Shown: positions 47,885-56,654, counted from the stretch's first letter. The stretch is 64,000 nt of DNA from Salisaeta longa DSM 21114 (GCF_000419585.1 NZ_ATTH01000001.1:952005-1016004); one strand, 5' to 3'. A program made the numbers and translations. The notes: generated from the letters alone by a model not told the origin.

Positions 47885-48814
47885 ATGCAAAACATCAAAG
47901 GTATTTCAGTCGCGCTTCTTTCGCCAATGACGAACCACACGGCCAACGGCGGTGAAAAGCTGCTTGGTAATGCATCCTCGATCAAGCGTCGCCCCGACGG
48001 GCGCGTGTATATCTCTGGCCAAATGCAGCGTCACGCACTCTTCAGCGCGATCGAGCGGCTCAACCTGGAGGATGAGGACCGGGGGGACACGTACGTCAGC
48101 AACGGAGACGGTACGACGAATCAAATCGAAAAAGACCTGCGGGCGGACATGGGCGGCTTCATGCACCCATCGCAGGGAAGTTACTCAGGACGTAGGACAG
48201 CACCGGTGAGCGCGACGTTCGCAGTGGCCACCGAACCGAGCGAGGTGGGCCGCGATCTACTCATACGCATCAAGCAGAACACAAACGAAGAGTCGAAGCA
48301 GAAGCAGGCCCTGGCCACGAATGAGTTTAGTCAAGACGACGAGATGCAGATGAGCTTTCATCTCGACGCGACGGCGCTCTCTGTCAGCAAAGCCTTCACC
48401 TACGAAGACGAACGGCACATCAAGACCGAGTACGTAAAGCACGTCGACAACTCCGAACGGCAACGACGGGCACGCCTCTTTCTGGAGGCAACACGCTTCC
48501 TCACCGATTACGCCAACCAGGCGCGCAACGCCACCACCGGCGAGCCGCAGAAAGCCCTGATCGTGCTCGACACGCGCCTCTCACGCAAAGCGGCTCGGTA
48601 CTTTGACATGAGTAAGGCCGAGCAAGAGAATCTGAAGGCGGAGCTCAAAGCCCGCGGCGCAACCTACTTCTTCGGCGACGACACGACCACCGACGGCCCT
48701 AGTGTTCACGAGGCGTATCAAGCAGCCCTGGATGCTATCGATAGCCTGTTCGATCCGACAGACGGGGCGGACCCGGTACCCTTCGAAGAATTTGCCGAAC
48801 AGGCCGATGCCTGA
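47885..48814 (+). CDS. cas7: Cas7 backbone subunit (DevR/Cst2-like)
   Basis: The 309-residue protein begins ISVALLSPMTNHTANGGEK, followed by KRRPDGRVYISGQMQRHALF and GYS-like GSYSGRRTAPVSATFAVA. This matches Cas7 of the DevR/Cst2/Csp1 group (RAMP fold, RNA-backbone wrapping). It has an acidic C-terminus. Cas7 polymerises along the crRNA spacer. Its stop overlaps the cas3 start by 8 bp (ATGCCTGA), indicating coupled translation. Confidence 0.82.
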   Translation: MQNIKGISVALLSPMTNHTANGGEKLLGNASSIKRRPDGRVYISGQMQRHALFSAIERLNLEDEDRGDTYVSNGDGTTNQIEKDLRADMGGFMHPSQGSYSGRRTAPVSATFAVATEPSEVGRDLLIRIKQNTNEESKQKQALATNEFSQDDEMQMSFHLDATALSVSKAFTYEDERHIKTEYVKHVDNSERQRRARLFLEATRFLTDYANQARNATTGEPQKALIVLDTRLSRKAARYFDMSKAEQENLKAELKARGATYFFGDDTTTDGPSVHEAYQAALDAIDSLFDPTDGADPVPFEEFAEQADA

Positions 48815-51056
48815 GATCCTCGCCAAGACAGACGGGACGACGCTGAAGGCCCATACGCGCCACGTTGTCGATGAGGCGCGCCGCTGGCTGGATGCGTTCC
48901 CCTTTCTGGAAAAGAAGTATCAGATCCAGACCGGCGAGGCGTTGCGTCCGCAGGTGCTTCACGCTGCCGAGGTGCACGACAAAGGGAAGATGCATCCGAC
49001 GTGGCAACGTGCCTGCCGAAAGGATGCGGAGCAAGGAGGAGGCCGGCACTTAATGCAAGCCCACTTGCGCCATGAACTGGCTTCACTCGATTGGGCAAAG
49101 AAGCACGGCGTGGAACTGACCCTGCCCGAAAAGACAGCCATTGCGGCGCACCATGGGAAACTGAGCTACCGGCACAAACACCGATGGTTGGAAGACGCCA
49201 ATGGGCAGTTTGAAGAACTCTGGACGGCGTTTTACCAGACGGCACGTCGCTGGACGTTTCGCCCGCCAGACAATCTCACGGAAGAGGCGCTGAACGAGCG
49301 CTTTCGCCTTACAGGGGTTCGCACCCTGTTGCAACTGGCCGACACACGCGCAAGCATCCAGGAGAAGAGCGGATGGGTGCCAGATCCCACTACCGATCTT
49401 ACGTTTGATTATACGTTCCCGTACGATGCACCGCGTGGCGTGCAGAGGGTCATAGAAGAAGCATGGAACGAGCCTGCCATGATTCTACGGGCTCCCACCG
49501 GCAGCGGCAAAACAGATGCAGCCCTCCTGTGGGCCCAGCACCAGATTGACGCGGATCGAGCCGACCGGTGTGTTATCGCTATGCCCACACGGTTTACGTC
49601 GAACGCGCTGGCGCTGGATGTAAACAAGAACGTGAGCGAAACCGGCCTTTACCACTCAAGCGCTTGGTATGCGCGCTACAAAAAGGGAAACAACGCGCAG
49701 GAAGGCGCGGACGTGGACCCTAACGCAAAGCATCATGCCCGCGAAATGCATCGCATGGCACGCTTGCTGGCAACACCGGTCACCGTCTGTACCATTGACC
49801 ACCTGTGCATTGCACTCACGGGTACCCGCGAGGATCACCACAGCATCTTCTATCACCTGTGCAATAGCTGCGTGATCATTGACGAAGCCGATTTCTATGA
49901 TTCCTTTGTACAGGCTAACCTTCAGGTACTGCTACAGGTGCTGCGCCAGTTTGAGGTGCCAGTGCTCATTATGAGTGCGACGGTGCCAGATGCCGCGAAA
50001 GAATTCTACTGCATTGATGTGTTGGTTGAGGACACCTCCGACCTTGATCGTACGCGCTGCACCTTCGTCGACGCCGGTGCTGCTGAAACGCCCGGTGATA
50101 TTTCCGATGTTTTGCGTCCCATCGCCAACATGGAGACACCGACGGCCATCATCTATGCCAACACCGTCAAGCGAGCGCTAGCCTACTACGACTGGTTTTG
50201 TGAACAGGACACTCGGCCAATCCTGTATCACTCGCGATTTACCGAGTCCGATAAAAAAGACATCGAGGGCCAGCTCATCGACGCGCTCGGGCAAGAAGCG
50301 TGGGCAGAGGACAAAGCAGACGGAATAGCTATCCTCACCCAAATCGGCGAGATGAGCCTCAACATTAGTGCCCCTGTGATGGTGAGCGACCTGTGTCCGT
50401 ACGACCGGTTGGCCCAACGGGCGGGACGAGCTGGGCGGTTTGAAGGCATGGAGGTCGGCGTCCTGCACGTGGTTACGCCGATGAAAGATGGCGAGTTATA
50501 CCCAGCACCCTACGGCACGTACGACCGGGACGAAAACACATGGCACCCCGGTCTTCCCCTCCGCGAAACACAAGAGACCCTCCGGTACAAGCCACACGCG
50601 GCACAAGACTTTATCGATGCAGTGGACCAGCTCTATAGCACGCCTGATGACTTTGCGCCGATGGATACACGTATTGAGCAGAACAGCGCGCGCCTGCGGA
50701 AGCATCTGGCGCAGGACTGGCTCATCGTAAATGCCCGTCACGTAGATGAAGACAGCGGCGCAACCGATGACTGGCAGAGCCGCGACATCCCACCGCAAGT
50801 TACCGTCTTGACCCAACGCCCGCACCGCTTCGACAGCTACGCCGACTTTCGGCAGTTTGCGCAGGACTGTGGCGTCTCGGTGCCCCGCTACCAGGTCGCA
50901 ATCGGCCAAAAGATCGGGCGCGTGCCGCAGGAAAAGCTGCGGTTTCGCGTGGGCGACGAGGAGGAGACGGCCTGGTATGCGCCGGTCTACTCATCCACCG
51001 AAGGACTCATCCTCGACCTTAACCGCCAGCGATCCTATCAGGACCGCTGCGTATAA
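48807..51056 (+). CDS. cas3: Cas3 nuclease-helicase (HD + SF2)
   Basis: A 749-residue protein. The N-terminal HD nuclease shows HTRHVVDEA, VLHAAEVHDKGKMHPTW, HLRHELASLDW and IAAHHGKLS (metal-binding His/Asp). The helicase shows RAPTGSGKTDAALLWA (Walker A, about 230), CVIIDEADFYD (DExD), LIMSATVPD and the RecA2 arginine motif RLAQRAGRAGRF. Cas3 degrades DNA bound by Cascade. It is the last cas gene; the next gene (MerR) is 139 bp away and unrelated, so cas1, cas2 and cas4 are missing from this end. Confidence 0.93.
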   Translation: MPEILAKTDGTTLKAHTRHVVDEARRWLDAFPFLEKKYQIQTGEALRPQVLHAAEVHDKGKMHPTWQRACRKDAEQGGGRHLMQAHLRHELASLDWAKKHGVELTLPEKTAIAAHHGKLSYRHKHRWLEDANGQFEELWTAFYQTARRWTFRPPDNLTEEALNERFRLTGVRTLLQLADTRASIQEKSGWVPDPTTDLTFDYTFPYDAPRGVQRVIEEAWNEPAMILRAPTGSGKTDAALLWAQHQIDADRADRCVIAMPTRFTSNALALDVNKNVSETGLYHSSAWYARYKKGNNAQEGADVDPNAKHHAREMHRMARLLATPVTVCTIDHLCIALTGTREDHHSIFYHLCNSCVIIDEADFYDSFVQANLQVLLQVLRQFEVPVLIMSATVPDAAKEFYCIDVLVEDTSDLDRTRCTFVDAGAAETPGDISDVLRPIANMETPTAIIYANTVKRALAYYDWFCEQDTRPILYHSRFTESDKKDIEGQLIDALGQEAWAEDKADGIAILTQIGEMSLNISAPVMVSDLCPYDRLAQRAGRAGRFEGMEVGVLHVVTPMKDGELYPAPYGTYDRDENTWHPGLPLRETQETLRYKPHAAQDFIDAVDQLYSTPDDFAPMDTRIEQNSARLRKHLAQDWLIVNARHVDEDSGATDDWQSRDIPPQVTVLTQRPHRFDSYADFRQFAQDCGVSVPRYQVAIGQKIGRVPQEKLRFRVGDEEETAWYAPVYSSTEGLILDLNRQRSYQDRCV

Positions 51057-51195
51057 TTTTCGGACGCCACGACCCGTCGTTTTATTACGCAAATCGACGC
51101 ATACCGCCGATTGAGCAGCAGCAATTGTTCATGCGGGGAACCAAAACGCATGTGCTAACAAGAATATAACGCTATTTGCTAGCAATCCGTGCCGC

Positions 51196-51723
51196 ATGCC
51201 GCGTATCAAGCTCAGGGTTCATACCGTGGTCGCGCCGAATAACGACACATCGCCGGCTCATGACGCGACGGAGGACGACACGCCGCCGGCCGCGACGCCT
51301 CCATCGGCGTCGGCGGATACGCCTCCGGTGCCTTCCTCTGATAGCGACCCATCGGCGGCCGAGGCGCCCATCCTGCAGCCGGCCGAGCATCCGGCCAACA
51401 CCTTCACCGCGCACGAGGTGAGCACCTACATCGACCAGCCGCCGCACGTCCTCCGCTACTGGGAGTCGCAGTTTGACGTGCTCAACCCGGTGCGCGACCG
51501 TAACGGCCATCGCTACTACACGGAAGAGGACGTGGCCGTCATCGAGCACATCGACCACTTGCTCAACGAGCAGAAGTACACCACCGCGGGGGCGCAGCAA
51601 GCCCTGGCCGCCGAGCGCGAGCGCGCGGCACGCGAGGCCGAACTGCGCGGCGCGCTCCAGGACATCCGTGGGACGCTGGTCTCCTTGCTGGATGCCATCG
51701 TCGACCCGTCGCCTCACGACTAA
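51196..51723 (+). CDS. MerR-family transcriptional regulator
   Basis: The 175-residue protein has a long Pro/Ala/Asp-rich disordered N-terminus (about 1-65). A MerR winged HTH follows (FTAHEVSTYIDQPPHVLRYW then NGHRYYTEEDV), and then a short helical dimerisation region. Compact MerR proteins of this type (MerR/HTH_17 next to envelope genes) often regulate stress or envelope functions. No effector domain or metal-binding Cys cluster is seen. It is followed 15 bp downstream by tspO. Confidence 0.85.
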   Translation: MPRIKLRVHTVVAPNNDTSPAHDATEDDTPPAATPPSASADTPPVPSSDSDPSAAEAPILQPAEHPANTFTAHEVSTYIDQPPHVLRYWESQFDVLNPVRDRNGHRYYTEEDVAVIEHIDHLLNEQKYTTAGAQQALAAERERAAREAELRGALQDIRGTLVSLLDAIVDPSPHD

Positions 51724-51738
51724 TCCTGTACTGCTGCC

Positions 51739-52218
51739 ATGCGCCGCCCGTCCTCCATCGTGGCCCTCATCGCCTGGATCGTAGGCTGCGAGGCCGCCGG
51801 GGCCCTCGCGGGATGGGCAACCCGCCAGTCGGTGACCACCTGGTACCCCACGCTCAACAAGCCCTTCTTTACGCCGCCCGATGCGCTCTTTGCGCCGGTG
51901 TGGATCGTGCTCTACGCCCTCATGGGCCTCGCGGCCTACGGCATCTGGTCGCTCGACCGGTCGCCCACGAAGCGGCGCGTCGCCCTCGGCCTCTTTGGCC
52001 TGCAACTGGTCTTCAACGTGGGGTGGACGCTCGTCTTCTTCGGCGCCCGCGCCATCCTGAGCGGGCTCATCGTCATCGTCGGCCTCTGGCTGCTCATCGC
52101 CGCCACCCTCTACGCGTTTGGACGCCTGCGCCGCTGGACGGCCTGGCTCCTCGTGCCCTATCTGCTGTGGGTCACCTACGCGGTGGCCCTCAACGCGGCC
52201 ATCGCGTGGCTCAACTGA
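51739..52218 (+). CDS. tspO: TspO/MBR tryptophan-rich sensory protein
   Basis: The 159-residue integral membrane protein has five predicted helices. The family's Trp/Pro-rich loop is seen as WYPTLNKPFFTPP and FAPVWIVLYALMGLAAYGIW, and LVFNVGWTLVFFG is typical of helix 3. TspO binds tetrapyrroles and affects porphyrin/redox or stress responses. It probably shares a transcript with the MerR gene upstream. Confidence 0.93.
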   Translation: MRRPSSIVALIAWIVGCEAAGALAGWATRQSVTTWYPTLNKPFFTPPDALFAPVWIVLYALMGLAAYGIWSLDRSPTKRRVALGLFGLQLVFNVGWTLVFFGARAILSGLIVIVGLWLLIAATLYAFGRLRRWTAWLLVPYLLWVTYAVALNAAIAWLN

Positions 52219-52380
52219 TGCGTCTGCGGCGGCTGTAACGATCGCTGCGCCACGTGCGTAAAACGGGTGTGTAGCCGCCACGCCGGTTGTCCGGTGCGCG
52301 CGCAAACATACGCTTTATTCCGTGGCGGCTTTCCAGCGCCGTCATCTCACGCGTTTTCTTCTTCCAACAGCCTCCCACCC

Positions 52381-52995
52381 ATGTTCAAGAAAATGGCCTC
52401 CGATGCCCTCGGCATCAGCGACATTGGCACCATCATTCCGCCGGAAGACTACGACAAGACGGCCTCCGACGACTACATCCTGCACGAGGACGGCGAAAAG
52501 ATCTTCTTCCTCATCAAGTCGAAGCAAGACGAGTACTGCTTCACCAACCGGGCCCTCATCCACGTCGATGGCCAGAGTGCGCAGAGCACGAAACGCACCT
52601 TGAAGCGCTACGAGTACTACAAGCACCCCATCTCAAGCGTCACCCTCGAAACCGCCGGCCGCGTGGACCGCGACGTGGAAATCAAGTTCGGCATGGGCAA
52701 CCAGACCCTGTCGCTGGACATCGAAAAGGACCAACTCTCGCAGCTGAAAGACCTCTACAAGACGCTGATCGAGATGGCCCTCATTGCGGAAGACAACCAG
52801 CGGAAACGGCGCGAGGCGGAGGAAAGTCTTGACAAAACCACGCACATCCTCCAAAGCGGCAACCACGAAGGGGTGAACAAGGGCGAGGCGTTCAAGGCCG
52901 TCCATACGTACATCCACGAGGCCATGCAAAGCGCCTACACAGACCATACCCGCAAGGACTTTGGCGCGGTCTTTAGCAAGTACATCAAGAACTGA
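52381..52995 (+). CDS. Bacterial PH-domain protein (YvbH-like)
   Basis: The 204-residue cytoplasmic protein has a bacterial PH-like domain (residues about 25-125, with DYILHEDGEKIFFLIKSKQD and RYEYYKHPISSVTLETAG). A helical C-terminal region follows, with a basic-acidic coiled stretch (EDNQRKRREAEESLDKT). Such proteins resemble Bacillus YvbH, whose C-terminal region oligomerises; function is unknown. The ATG at 52381 is the first in frame after a 160-bp gap. Confidence 0.78.
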   Translation: MFKKMASDALGISDIGTIIPPEDYDKTASDDYILHEDGEKIFFLIKSKQDEYCFTNRALIHVDGQSAQSTKRTLKRYEYYKHPISSVTLETAGRVDRDVEIKFGMGNQTLSLDIEKDQLSQLKDLYKTLIEMALIAEDNQRKRREAEESLDKTTHILQSGNHEGVNKGEAFKAVHTYIHEAMQSAYTDHTRKDFGAVFSKYIKN

Positions 52996-53016
52996 CGCCG
53001 TTGCCTACAGGCCGCA

Positions 53017-53093
53017 GCGTCCTTTTCGTGGGACGCGTTGCGCATGCGAACACCCGAATCGGGCCCTGCCTGGTTCGGGTGTTGTTGCATGCG
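53017..53093 (+). terminator. Two adjacent hairpins downstream of the PH-domain gene
   Basis: GCGTCC/GGACGC (53017-53036) is followed by AACACCCGAA (53049-53058) pairing perfectly with TTCGGGTGTT (53074-53083). The outer bases CGCATGC and GCATGCG (53041-53047 / 53087-53093) pair around it, giving a long stem. GTTGTTGC follows rather than a pure U-run, so termination is likely but not certain. Confidence 0.6.
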
Positions 53094-53154
53094 GTGCCCT
53101 TACGTTGTAAGCTATGGGCCGTCAACTGGCTCCGCTTCTAGGCCCCCGTCATCC

Positions 53155-53676
53155 ATGGTTCTGCCGGTTTCGCCCCGCCGCTCGCTGCTTTTCGTGGCCC
53201 TCTGGCTGCTCGGGCCCTCGCTGCTGTGGGCGCAGCAACCCGTCTCCGACAGCACGCGCGCCGCGCTCGATGCCTTCTGGGAAACCGCCGCCCGCACCGT
53301 CCGCACCGGCGATTTTGAAGGCTATGCGGCCCTCTACCACGAGGATGCGGTGCTGGTGAACGGCCTCTCGGGGCGCTCGTATCCGATCGAAAAGGCGCTG
53401 CAGCAATGGAAGCCGGGCTTTGCGGCCACCCGCCGCGGTGAGCGGACGGCACGCGTCTCGTTTCGCTTTACCGAACGCCGCCTGGGCGCGTCTACGGCGC
53501 ACGTTACCGGCATCTTCCGATACGCCGCTGCGCCCGAGGGCACCTCCCCAACGCCCTCCTACATCCACTTCGAGGCGCTGCTGGTTCGCACGCAGGGCGC
53601 CTGGCAGTGGCTCATGGAGTATCAGAAGGCGCGGGCAACGGCCGCCGAGTGGGACGCCGCGGCGTCGCCACATTAA
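53155..53676 (+). CDS. Secreted NTF2-like (SnoaL/DUF4440) protein
   Basis: The 173-residue protein has an N-terminal signal peptide ending LLWAQQ. The mature domain has the SnoaL/DUF4440 pattern: an opening helix (DAFWETAARTVRTGDFEGYAALYHEDAVLVNG) and a beta sheet containing WQWLMEYQKARA. Such cone-shaped folds bind or isomerise small ligands, and many family members have no known activity. Start at ATG 53155. Confidence 0.8.
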   Translation: MVLPVSPRRSLLFVALWLLGPSLLWAQQPVSDSTRAALDAFWETAARTVRTGDFEGYAALYHEDAVLVNGLSGRSYPIEKALQQWKPGFAATRRGERTARVSFRFTERRLGASTAHVTGIFRYAAAPEGTSPTPSYIHFEALLVRTQGAWQWLMEYQKARATAAEWDAAASPH

Positions 53677-53767
53677 CGCTTGATAACTTCAACCACGGTT
53701 AACAGCAGAACGCCCGGTCTTCGTTATCATGAAGCGTGTTTGTCCTTCTGGTTGCCTCCTTTGTGCC

Positions 53768-55150
53768 ATGCGTACCCTCCGCACCGCCGCCCTTGCGCCC
53801 CTTTGGCTGCTTCTAACCTGCACGGCCCTTCTCGCCCAAGATGCCACGTCGCTGCTGCGCTCTGGCCCCATGGTGGGCTACGGCACGCACCGCGAGGTGG
53901 CCGTGTGGCTGCAAACCACGCGCCCCGCAGACGTGCAGCTTCGCTACTGGAGCCTCACCGACCCCTCCACCGACAATCCGGCCATTCGCCCCGACCCGGA
54001 TACGCTGCTGACGCCGGTGCACCACACCACCGCCGCGGGCGACCACATTGCCGAGTTTACGATCGCGCACCTCGAACCCGGCAACACCTACCGCTACGAG
54101 GTGATTCTGAACGGCGTGACGATCGACCGGCCCTATCCGCTGCGCTTCCAAACGCAGCAGCTGTGGCAATGGCGCACCGATCCACCGCGCTTTACCGTGG
54201 CCGTGGGCTCCTGCGCCTACATCAACGACCCGCCGTACGACCGGCCCGGCGAGCCCTACGGCGGCGACTACCGCATCTTCGAATCCATTGCCGCCCTGAA
54301 CCCCAACCTGATGGTGTGGCTGGGCGACAACGTGTACTACCGCGAAGTGGATTGGGCCACGCCCACCATGATGAGCTACCGCTACGCCCACACGCGCCAG
54401 ACGCCCGAGATGCAGGCGCTCCTGGGCAGCACGCACAACTACGCCACGTGGGACGACCACGACTACGGCCCCAACAACTCGAATCGCTCCTACCGGCTGC
54501 GCGGCGCGGCGCTCGACATCTTCAAGCGCTACTGGGCCAATCCCAACTACGGGCGGCCCAACGTGCCCGGCGTCTTTGGCAAGTTTCAGTGGAACGACGT
54601 GGAGTTCTTCCTGCTGGACGACCGCTACTACCGCTCGCCAAACGATGCGCCCACTACCGACGAGAAAACCATGTGGGGCGAGGCGCAGCTCCAATGGCTG
54701 ATTGATGCGCTGGCCACGAGCGATGCGCCGTTTAAGATCGTGGTGAACGGCGGACAGCTGCTCAACCCCGCCAACCGCTACGAGGCCCTGTCCAGCTTCC
54801 CCGACGACCAATCCGACCTGCTCAGCGCCATTCAGCAGCGAAAGATTGAGGGCGTCGTGTTTCTCTCGGGCGACCGGCACCACACCGAACTGATGCGCTA
54901 CACCCCGGAAAATTTCTATCCGCTCTACGAGTTTACGAACTCGCCCCTCACGGCTGGCGCAGCCAACGTAAACGAGGACAATCCGCGGCGGATTGAAGGG
55001 ACGCTCGTGGAACAGCGCAACTTTGGCACGCTCACCTTTAGCGGGCCGCGCACAGACCGCACGCTCACCATTCGTACCTACGACATCGACGGCGCTTTGC
55101 TATGGAAGCGGAGCATCAAGGCGCAAGACCTTCAGCTGGACGACGAGTAA
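53768..55150 (+). CDS. PhoD-like alkaline phosphatase/phosphodiesterase
   Basis: The 460-residue protein has a Sec signal (MRTLRTAALAPLWLLLTC...LLAQ), an N-terminal Ig-like PhoD domain (SGPMVGYGTHREVAVWLQT) and a metallophosphatase domain. The latter shows VAVGSCAYIND, VWLGDNVYYREVDW, ATWDDHDYGPNNSN and LSGDRHHTELMR, the metal-binding residues of PhoD. It should hydrolyse phosphate esters outside the cytoplasm. The 3' end and 36 bp of downstream sequence are duplicated at 56891-56964. Confidence 0.88.
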   Translation: MRTLRTAALAPLWLLLTCTALLAQDATSLLRSGPMVGYGTHREVAVWLQTTRPADVQLRYWSLTDPSTDNPAIRPDPDTLLTPVHHTTAAGDHIAEFTIAHLEPGNTYRYEVILNGVTIDRPYPLRFQTQQLWQWRTDPPRFTVAVGSCAYINDPPYDRPGEPYGGDYRIFESIAALNPNLMVWLGDNVYYREVDWATPTMMSYRYAHTRQTPEMQALLGSTHNYATWDDHDYGPNNSNRSYRLRGAALDIFKRYWANPNYGRPNVPGVFGKFQWNDVEFFLLDDRYYRSPNDAPTTDEKTMWGEAQLQWLIDALATSDAPFKIVVNGGQLLNPANRYEALSSFPDDQSDLLSAIQQRKIEGVVFLSGDRHHTELMRYTPENFYPLYEFTNSPLTAGAANVNEDNPRRIEGTLVEQRNFGTLTFSGPRTDRTLTIRTYDIDGALLWKRSIKAQDLQLDDE

Positions 55151-55186
55151 ACCGGTTTCCTTCGTGGTTGATTTGTAAACGGGGCG
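55113..55186 (+). repeat. phoD 3' end, original copy of a 74-bp duplication
   Basis: This segment covers the last codons of phoD and 36 bp beyond. It matches 56891-56964 over the same 74-bp length (both contain GACCTTCAGCTGGACGACGA and GGTTGATTTGTAAACGGGGC), with only a few substitutions. It directly abuts a folC-derived fragment (55188-55244). Confidence 0.9.
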
Positions 55187-55187
55187 A

Positions 55188-55244
55188 GCGGCCGAGCTGC
55201 TGTTCGATCCGCCGGATGAAACGGCCCTGCGCACAGGCTTGGAT
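55188..55244 (+). repeat. folC-derived 57-bp fragment after phoD
   Basis: The segment matches 57826-57882 inside folC over 57 bp with two or three differences (GCGGCCGAGCTGCTGTTCGA ... GGCTTGGAT). It is out of context here and does not encode FolC. Its partner, the phoD-end copy, sits before the real folC. Confidence 0.9.
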
Positions 55245-55281
55245 AAAAACATGAAGTGACCGTTCTATCGCAGAACAATAA

Positions 55282-55320
55282 AAAAGCCCAGCCTCGGTAG
55301 CGCTCCGAGGCTGGGCTTTT
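55282..55320. terminator. Bidirectional intrinsic terminator between phoD and asnA
   Basis: AAAAGCCCAGCCTCGG pairs perfectly with CCGAGGCTGGGCTTTT across a 7-base loop. The flanking A-run and T-run give a U-tract on both strands, so it can end phoD and the leftward asnA transcript. Confidence 0.93.
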
Positions 55321-55338
55321 GCTGTATCGAAGGGCGGG

Positions 55339-56361
55339 TCACAGCAGAGGAATGCCCATGTCTTCCAACTCGGCGCGCATCTCGTCAGACCAGATGCTGG
55401 CTTGCACCTCGCCGATGTGGGCTTTGCGTAGCATGAACATACACACGCGCGACTGCCCAATGCCGCCGCCAATGGAGGGCGGAATGGACCCATCGAGGAT
55501 GCCTTTGTGAAACGCCTGATCGCTGTAGTGCTCGCGGCCTACGTGCTTAAGCTGGCGCTTGAGCGCCTCTGGGTCAACCCGGATGCCCATCGAAGAGAGC
55601 TCCAGCGCGCGCCCGCGCACGTCGTCCCACACCACAATGTCGCCGTTGAGGCCCGGCCCCTCTGCCGTTGGGGTAGTCCAGTCGTCGTAGTCGGCGGCGC
55701 GCAGGTCATGCGGATCGCCTTCGGGCAGCGGCGCGCCAATACCTATAACGAAGATGGAGCCGTGCGCGCGTGCCGCGGCGTCTTCACGCTCCTTCGGCGT
55801 CTTATCCGGGTAGCGCTCGGCCAGCGTTTCGGTGTGAATGAAAGTGATCTCTTCCGGCAGACGCGGCGCCAGATCGGGGTAGGCGTGGGCCATTTCTGAC
55901 TCCGTGTAGCGGAGCACGTCGTAAATCGTGCGCACCGTCTGCCTCAGGAAGTCCAGCGTCCGTTGTTCTGCGGTGATGCGTTGCTCCCAGTCCCACTGAT
56001 CCACATGTACGCTGTGAATTTCACTGATGCTTTCATCCTTGCGGATAGCATGCATATCGGTGAGAACGCCTTCGCTCACGGGGATATCGTAGCGAGCCAG
56101 CTGGGCACGTTTCCATTTGGCAAGGCTGTGCACCATCTCGTACTTGTCGTCAGAGAACGTGGTGTGGAAGCTTACAGGTTCTTGCGTGCCGGCGAGGTCA
56201 TCCTGCAGGCCGGTGCCTACGCGGAGCGCTTTGGGCGCGCTGATTTTGATGAGCGAGAGACGGTCGGCGAGCGCATCGCCAAATAGGCGTTTAATGCGTG
56301 CGGCGGCGCGCTGCGTCTCGACTACGCCGAGGACAGGGGTGTAGGTTGCTGTGGTAATCAT
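55339..56361 (-). CDS. asnA: Aspartate-ammonia ligase (asparagine synthetase A)
   Basis: AsnA makes asparagine from aspartate, ATP and ammonia. The 340-residue protein has the class II tRNA-synthetase-like fold: SAPKALRVGTGLQDDLAGTQ, KWKRAQLARYDI, VDQWDWEQ, LPEEITFIHTETL, GLNGDIVVWDD and SIGGGIGQSRVCM near the end. Length matches the family (about 330-345). ATG 56361 gives MITTATYTPVLGVV. The leader upstream on the same transcript contains an Asn-rich peptide and a terminator, indicating attenuation. The gene lies in a block flanked by phoD/folC duplications. The degradative ansA is 4.8 kb away. Confidence 0.95.
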   Translation of the reverse strand: MITTATYTPVLGVVETQRAAARIKRLFGDALADRLSLIKISAPKALRVGTGLQDDLAGTQEPVSFHTTFSDDKYEMVHSLAKWKRAQLARYDIPVSEGVLTDMHAIRKDESISEIHSVHVDQWDWEQRITAEQRTLDFLRQTVRTIYDVLRYTESEMAHAYPDLAPRLPEEITFIHTETLAERYPDKTPKEREDAAARAHGSIFVIGIGAPLPEGDPHDLRAADYDDWTTPTAEGPGLNGDIVVWDDVRGRALELSSMGIRVDPEALKRQLKHVGREHYSDQAFHKGILDGSIPPSIGGGIGQSRVCMFMLRKAHIGEVQASIWSDEMRAELEDMGIPLL

Positions 56362-56433
56362 GGCGCTTATCGTTGGTTGATAGTGTGAGCGATCACGATC
56401 AAGCGCCCGCCCTGCATCAGGCCGCCAGGCAAT

Positions 56434-56468
56434 AAAAAAACCCACCGGCACCTGATGGCCAGCGGGTT
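56434..56468 (-). terminator. Intrinsic terminator (attenuator) in the asnA leader
   Basis: In the transcript AACCCGCUGGC (56468-56458) pairs with GCCGGUGGGUU (56449-56439), 11 bp with two wobbles and an 8-base loop, followed by a run of seven U. It lies 73 bp before the asnA ATG and 31 bp after the Asn-rich leader stop, so it can terminate transcription before asnA. Confidence 0.88.
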
Positions 56469-56498
56469 CACTCGAATACGGTACGGGAGTATGCGGTG

Positions 56499-56645
56499 CT
56501 ATCCGCCGGCTGTCATGGCGTTGTTATTCGCGTTCAAATTCAAATTTGAATTCAGATTCGCATTCACCCATACGTTGGCCTGCGCGCTGCATACCGGGGC
56601 GTGCAGGCAGGAGAAACCGACGGATATGTGGGGATGAATGCTCAT
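56499..56645 (-). CDS. Asn-rich leader peptide of asnA (attenuator peptide)
   Basis: A 48-codon open frame from ATG 56645 to TAG 56499 ends A-N-V-W-V-N-A-N-L-N-S-N-L-N-L-N-A-N-N-N-A-M-T-A-G-G. Ten Asn codons fall within 19 residues, with both AAU and AAC used. The last codons (ACA GCC GGC GGA) form GCCGGCGG, which can pair over 8 bp with CCGCUGGC, the 5' arm of the following terminator. Stalling at Asn codons would leave this segment free and block termination; reading through to the stop would mask it. That is the trp/his-type attenuation layout, here for asparagine. A shorter GTG start at the VNAN segment is possible. Confidence 0.82.
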   Translation of the reverse strand: MSIHPHISVGFSCLHAPVCSAQANVWVNANLNSNLNLNANNNAMTAGG

Positions 56646-56654
56646 GACGCTTGA

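Noticed and set aside
56525-56560. AATTCAAATTTGAATT palindrome as an operator
   Set aside because: It is produced by the alternating Asn/Leu/Ser codons of the leader peptide; an operator role is not needed to explain it.
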